Assembly (NCBI GenBank): GCA_017860335.1
Contig: JAFNAU010000152.1
Location: forward strand, 1 to 6,428
From: Bacteroidota bacterium
GTDB lineage: Bacteria > Bacteroidota > Bacteroidia > Bacteroidales > Paludibacteraceae
Length of the DNA: 6,428 nucleotides
Direction of reading: 5' to 3'
This document shows positions 3,463-6,428 of this stretch, in pieces. Position 1 is the stretch's first letter; the number at the start of each line of letters is the position of its first letter. The notes beneath the pieces are model-generated. The model was given only the letters and a program-made list of their open reading frames with translations. It made no database searches and was not told where the DNA came from. Made by a program: the position numbers and the translations under genes.

Positions 3463-5550
3463 ATGAAATTAAATTTAAAAACAATTCTTATGGCTATTGT
3501 CCTTTCAGCCGTAGTATCGGCATGTGACACCAAGAAAGATGAAGGTTCGATCATCGAAAAAAAGGTTCCGGTTATTGAAAACGGTCTGATGACACCTGAA
3601 GTGCTCTGGGCATTCGGACGGGTAGGAAATATGGAGGTTTCGCCCGACGAAACAAAAATCCTTTACAGTGTATCTTATTACAGTGTCGAGCAGAATAAAA
3701 GCAATTCTGAACTTTTCGTGATGAATGTGGATGGATCCGGCAAGAAACAGATTACCAAAACCGCCAACAAGGAGATCGCTGCCAAATGGATGAATGACAG
3801 CAAACGCATTGCTTTCCTGTCGAACGAAAGCGGCAGCATGCAGCTATGGACTATGAATGACGATGGAACCGGACGCGAGCAACTCTCAGAACGCGAAGGG
3901 GATATCAGTGATTTCATCTTTTCGCCCGATGAAAGCAAGGTTCTCCTGGTTGCCGATGTGAAGTATGGAAAACGAACGGTGGATATCCATCCGGACCTGC
4001 CACAGGCTAGCGGAGTCATTGTCAATGACCTGATGTACAAACATTGGGATGAATGGGTGCAGACAGTACCTCATCCGTTTGTTGCCGGTGTGGAAGGTGG
4101 AAAACTAACGAATGAAACGGACATTCTGAAAAATGAACCTTATGAAAGCCCGATGAAACCGTTCGGAGGTATCGAACAGCTTGCATGGAGCCCCGATGGA
4201 AAAACAATTGCTTATACCTGCAGGAAGAAAACAGGTAAGGAATACGCGCTTTCAACAAATTCGGACATTTATTTCTATGATCTGGAAACCGGAAAATCGG
4301 TCAACAAAACCGAAGGCATGATGGGATATGATCAGAACCCGGTTTTCTCTCCCGATGGCGAATGGCTTGCTTGGGAGAGCATGGAACACGACGGATACGA
4401 ATCTGATAAAAGCCGGCTTTTCGTTATGAATGTAAAAACCGGTGAGAAGAAAGACCTCAGCGCTGCCTTTGATCAGAACAGCAACGGACTGAAATGGTCA
4501 GCCGACGGACAATCCATCTATTTCGTCAGCTGCTATCACGCTTTAACTCAGATATACAAAGCGAACCTGAATGATGGTAAAATAATGCCGGTTACAAAAG
4601 GAGTACACGATTACCTGTCTGTAATTCCGCTGAAAAATCAGCTGATCGGGGTTAAACAGTCGATGAGTAAACCCGACGAGATATATGCCATCAACGCGGC
4701 TACCGGTGAAGAAAAAGAACTCTCTTTTGAAAATAAGGATATACTCGACAAACTGGAAATGGGTAAAGTGGAGGAACGATGGATTGCAACTACTGACAAC
4801 AAGCAGATGCACACCTGGGTGATTTATCCGCCTCATTTCGACCCGGCAAAGAAATATCCGACCCTGCTTTTCTGCGAAGGTGGTCCGCAAAGTACTATAA
4901 GTCAGTTCTGGTCATATCGCTGGAATTTCCAGATTATGGCTGCCAACGGATATATTATTGTGGCTCCTAATCGCCGCGGTTTGCCCGGATTTGGTTACGA
5001 ATGGCTCAAACAAATCAGCGGTGACTACGGCGGACAGAATATGAATGATTATCTCTCGGCTATTGATGCAGTAGCAAAGGAATCTTTCGTGGACAAAGAT
5101 AAACTTGGTTGTGTGGGCGCAAGTTATGGAGGTTTTTCGGTGTACTGGCTGGCTGGTCATCACAACAAACGCTTCAAAGCATTCATTGCTCACGACGGCA
5201 TGTTCAACCTGCCGCAACAATATCTGGAAACGGAAGAGAAATGGTTTGTAAACTGGGATCTCGGAGGTGCATACTGGGATAAAAACAATGACGTAGCTCA
5301 ACGATCGTATGCCAATTCACCGCATCTTTTTGTAGATAAATGGGATACCCCGATTTTGATTATTCACGGTGAAAAAGATTACCGCATTCTGGCTTCACAG
5401 GGAATGGCTGCTTTCGATGCCGCCGTGTTGCGTGGTGTACCTGCCGAAATGCTGATTTATCCCGATGAAAACCACTGGGTGCTGAAACCACAAAACGGTA
5501 TCCTCTGGCAACGTACATACTTCAGCTGGCTGGATAAGTGGCTGAAATGA
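3463..5550 (+). CDS. dpp5: S9 family (prolyl oligopeptidase family) dipeptidyl peptidase, DPP5-like lipoprotein
   Basis: The protein has 695 residues. An N-terminal signal (MKLNLKTILMAIVL) ends in a lipobox VSAC with C21, so export and lipid anchoring are predicted; inner or outer surface cannot be decided. Residues about 45-430 form a beta-propeller with blades marked by SPDE/SPDG motifs (60-63, 154-157, 243-246, 296-299) and WSADG (345-349). The alpha/beta-hydrolase domain follows from about 435. The triad is S554 in GASYGG, D639 in HGEKD and H671 in DENHW. Spacings of 85 and 32 agree with those I recall for P. gingivalis DPP5 (Ser542, Asp627, His659), and MYKHWDEWV and NWDLGG are also similar. 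DPP5 removes dipeptides with Ala or hydrophobic P1 residues, feeding peptide use. The lipobox differs from the soluble P. gingivalis enzyme as I remember it. The nonamer array ends two bases before the ATG. Confidence 0.94.
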   Translation: MKLNLKTILMAIVLSAVVSACDTKKDEGSIIEKKVPVIENGLMTPEVLWAFGRVGNMEVSPDETKILYSVSYYSVEQNKSNSELFVMNVDGSGKKQITKTANKEIAAKWMNDSKRIAFLSNESGSMQLWTMNDDGTGREQLSEREGDISDFIFSPDESKVLLVADVKYGKRTVDIHPDLPQASGVIVNDLMYKHWDEWVQTVPHPFVAGVEGGKLTNETDILKNEPYESPMKPFGGIEQLAWSPDGKTIAYTCRKKTGKEYALSTNSDIYFYDLETGKSVNKTEGMMGYDQNPVFSPDGEWLAWESMEHDGYESDKSRLFVMNVKTGEKKDLSAAFDQNSNGLKWSADGQSIYFVSCYHALTQIYKANLNDGKIMPVTKGVHDYLSVIPLKNQLIGVKQSMSKPDEIYAINAATGEEKELSFENKDILDKLEMGKVEERWIATTDNKQMHTWVIYPPHFDPAKKYPTLLFCEGGPQSTISQFWSYRWNFQIMAANGYIIVAPNRRGLPGFGYEWLKQISGDYGGQNMNDYLSAIDAVAKESFVDKDKLGCVGASYGGFSVYWLAGHHNKRFKAFIAHDGMFNLPQQYLETEEKWFVNWDLGGAYWDKNNDVAQRSYANSPHLFVDKWDTPILIIHGEKDYRILASQGMAAFDAAVLRGVPAEMLIYPDENHWVLKPQNGILWQRTYFSWLDKWLK

Positions 5551-5551
5551 T

Positions 5552-5645
5552 TTTTAGAACCAGAATTACAAAAACAAATATTCAAGACTAATAGTACTAA
5601 GGCAAATAGAACCAAGACAAATAGCATCAGAGCTAATAAACTTTT
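5552..5645 (+). repeat. Degenerate GAACCA-type heptamer array upstream of the four-helix gene
   Basis: It starts one base after the peptidase stop with TTTTAGAACCAG, identical to 3157-3168. GAACCA recurs at 5609, and TAG/TAA-rich units such as AAATAGA and CAAATAG fill the rest. The 7-bp register is looser than elsewhere. Orientation is opposite to 6080-6282 on the other side of the four-helix gene. Confidence 0.6.
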
Positions 5646-5658
5646 AATACCATTACCA

Positions 5659-6015
5659 ATGCATAATTTCAAGAAACTGGAAATCTGGAATAAATCGATG
5701 GATTTTGTAACCGAAATTTATAAGCTAACTCAAACCTATCCAAAACATGAAGTTTTCGGATTGTGTTCGCAAACTCAAAGAGCAGCTTGTTCAATACCGC
5801 TTAATATCGCGGAAGGATCTGCAAAATCAAGTACAAAAGATTTTATCAGATTTTTGGAAATTGCCTTTGGCTCTTCACATGAAGTTGAAACAGCATTAAT
5901 AATTGCCCGAAATTTAGAGTATATAAGTACAGATACTTTGATAGAAAAACAAAATAAAATAACAGAGATTCAGAAAATGATATTCAAATTTAAAAAATCA
6001 CTGAATCAGGAATAA
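5659..6015 (+). CDS. Four-helix-bundle protein (23S rRNA intervening-sequence protein family, S23-like)
   Basis: The protein has 118 residues, full length for the family. It begins with FKKLEIWNKSM (4-14), then carries FGLCSQTQRAACSIPLNIAEGSA (33-55, conserved SQ.RRA..SIP.NIAEG type), a helix with DFIRFLEIAFGSSHEVETAL (61-80) and a final helix ITEIQKMIFKFKKSL (101-115). Four helices with no enzyme motif, signal peptide or membrane segment suggest a small cytoplasmic protein, possibly oligomeric and nucleic-acid binding as proposed for relatives such as Avd. The reaction is unknown. The gene is visibly more AT-rich than the peptidase, which suggests transfer. Heptamer arrays of opposite orientation flank it. 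ATG 5659 puts the family N-terminal motif at the start; there is no Shine-Dalgarno and no clear promoter. Confidence 0.9.
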   Translation: MHNFKKLEIWNKSMDFVTEIYKLTQTYPKHEVFGLCSQTQRAACSIPLNIAEGSAKSSTKDFIRFLEIAFGSSHEVETALIIARNLEYISTDTLIEKQNKITEIQKMIFKFKKSLNQE

Positions 6016-6079
6016 TAGAAACAGGATAACTAAGAACGGTCAGTCCTGGACATGGAAATTATGAGAAAAACAATTTTCC

Positions 6080-6282
6080 TTGGTTCTCAAAGTTTTATTC
6101 CCTGGTTCTGTATGTCTTACTCCCTGGCTCATGGTACTCAAAGTCTTGGTTCTTGTAATCCTGGCTCTTGTATCTATTTGTCTTGATACTTGGCTCTTGT
6201 AGTCGCTCCTGTGTCTATTAGTTCTGGTTCTTGTGTCTGCTTGTCCTGGTTCTTGGCTCTTGGTTCTAACTGTCTAATGTCT
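6080..6282 (-). repeat. Long TGGTTC/TGGCTC array (reverse orientation of the GAACCA family)
   Basis: Eleven TGGTTC, TGGCTC or TGGTAC cores start at 6081, 6103, 6125, 6132, 6147, 6162, 6191, 6225, 6247, 6254 and 6261. Spacings are 22, 22, 7, 15, 15, 29, 34, 22, 7 and 7, so nearly all are multiples of seven or one more. Between cores lie CTTGT and GTCT-rich units. TGGTTCTAA at 6261-6269 is the exact reverse complement of TTAGAACCA at 5554-5562. This fills the gap between the four-helix gene and the sigma gene; I see no gene or terminator in 6016-6310. Confidence 0.85.
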
Positions 6283-6310
6283 AAAAAAACGTTAAATTAC
6301 AACAACCTCT

Positions 6311-6340
6311 GCAACGTATTGGAGGGATTAATCATCATAT
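6311..6340 (+). promoter_or_regulatory. Possible ECF-type promoter of the sigma factor gene
   Basis: GCAACGT (6311-6317) resembles the GCAAC -35 element seen before many Bacteroidetes ECF sigma genes, and ATCATCATAT (6331-6340) lies at -10 distance. The implied start is about 20 bases before the ATG, which would allow autoregulation. This rests on remembered patterns and is tentative. Confidence 0.33.
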
Positions 6341-6362
6341 ATTAAAACAGGGAAAAAATTGG

Positions 6363-6428
6363 ATGGACGAACAACGTTTAATAACCGGATGTAAACGTGG
6401 CGAACAATGGGCAAGGAGGGAGGTTTAT
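6363..6428 (+). CDS. ECF-type RNA polymerase sigma-70 factor, N-terminal fragment
   Basis: The window ends after 22 codons. The peptide MDEQRLITGCKRGEQWARRE, followed by VY, matches the start of sigma-70 region 2 in Bacteroidetes ECF sigma factors: a (D/E)..LI.GC..G...A...(L/V)Y pattern leading to the first helix. Full-length members have about 160-200 residues, bind core RNA polymerase, and often pair with a downstream FecR-type anti-sigma factor and SusC/SusD genes; none of that can be seen here. No in-frame ATG lies nearby upstream. A possible autoregulatory promoter is at 6311-6340. With so little sequence the family call is good but not certain. Confidence 0.72.
   Translation, partial: MDEQRLITGCKRGEQWARREVY

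Noticed and set aside
3678..5301. Minus-strand open frames opposite the peptidase
   Set aside because: Antisense shadows of a complete S9 peptidase; compositions are unlike real proteins and no motifs are seen.
5457..5672. Minus-strand frame with a hydrophobic, leucine- and valine-rich stretch resembling a membrane helix
   Set aside because: The hydrophobic run comes from translating the GAACCA/TAG-rich heptamer array in reverse; the remainder is antisense to the peptidase end.
5552..6282. Diversity-generating retroelement, suggested by the Avd-like fold of the four-helix protein
   Set aside because: There is no reverse transcriptase and no template/variable repeat pair with adenine-specific differences in the window.

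Overview
The window looks like a piece of a Bacteroidota chromosome, most likely order Bacteroidales. The evidence is AT-rich translation starts without Shine-Dalgarno sequences, TAnnTTTG-type -7 promoter elements, a short Bacteroidetes-type histone H1-like gene, a DPP5-type S9 peptidase close to the Porphyromonas gingivalis enzyme, and 23S-IVP/S23 four-helix-bundle genes. The genus cannot be fixed from the sequence.

Layout: the 3' end of a four-helix-bundle gene (1-113) is followed after 11 bases by a UDP-GlcNAc 2-epimerase family gene of the FnlC/WbjD/CapG type (125-1381). This is probably the end of a surface polysaccharide cluster. A repeat-filled spacer (1385-1707) and a strong bidirectional terminator (1731-1774) separate it from a minus-strand histone H1-like gene (1826-1999). 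Next come an AT-rich spacer with an 84-bp nested inverted-repeat element (2181-2264) and a minus-strand SAM methyltransferase (2329-2934). A second repeat-filled spacer (3067-3460) leads directly into a lipoprotein S9 dipeptidyl peptidase (3463-5550). A complete four-helix-bundle gene (5659-6015) sits between two repeat arrays in opposite orientation. The window ends in the first 22 codons of an ECF-type sigma factor (6363 onward).

The unusual content is the repeats. Almost every plus-strand gene boundary carries degenerate tandem arrays with units of 7, 8 or 9 bp. The two large spacers carry the same unit families in the same order: GAACCA-type heptamers, TTGAAGAT-type octamers, GTGATTG heptamers, TTCAAC octamers, TACAC heptamers, then CTTGAYAAA nonamers. 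One heptamer family has also entered the epimerase coding sequence twice, at the N-terminus and in a variable C-terminal linker, both times in the strand orientation that has little or no stop potential. Both four-helix-bundle genes lie beside heptamer arrays, and the complete one is flanked by inverted arrays. A repeat family linked to four-helix-bundle genes is the best candidate here for an undescribed system. That link is inference from a single window.

The genes do not form one pathway. The epimerase supplies an amino-sugar nucleotide for surface glycans, the H1-like protein binds DNA, the peptidase digests peptides in the envelope, and the sigma factor probably starts an extracytoplasmic-stress or nutrient-response unit.
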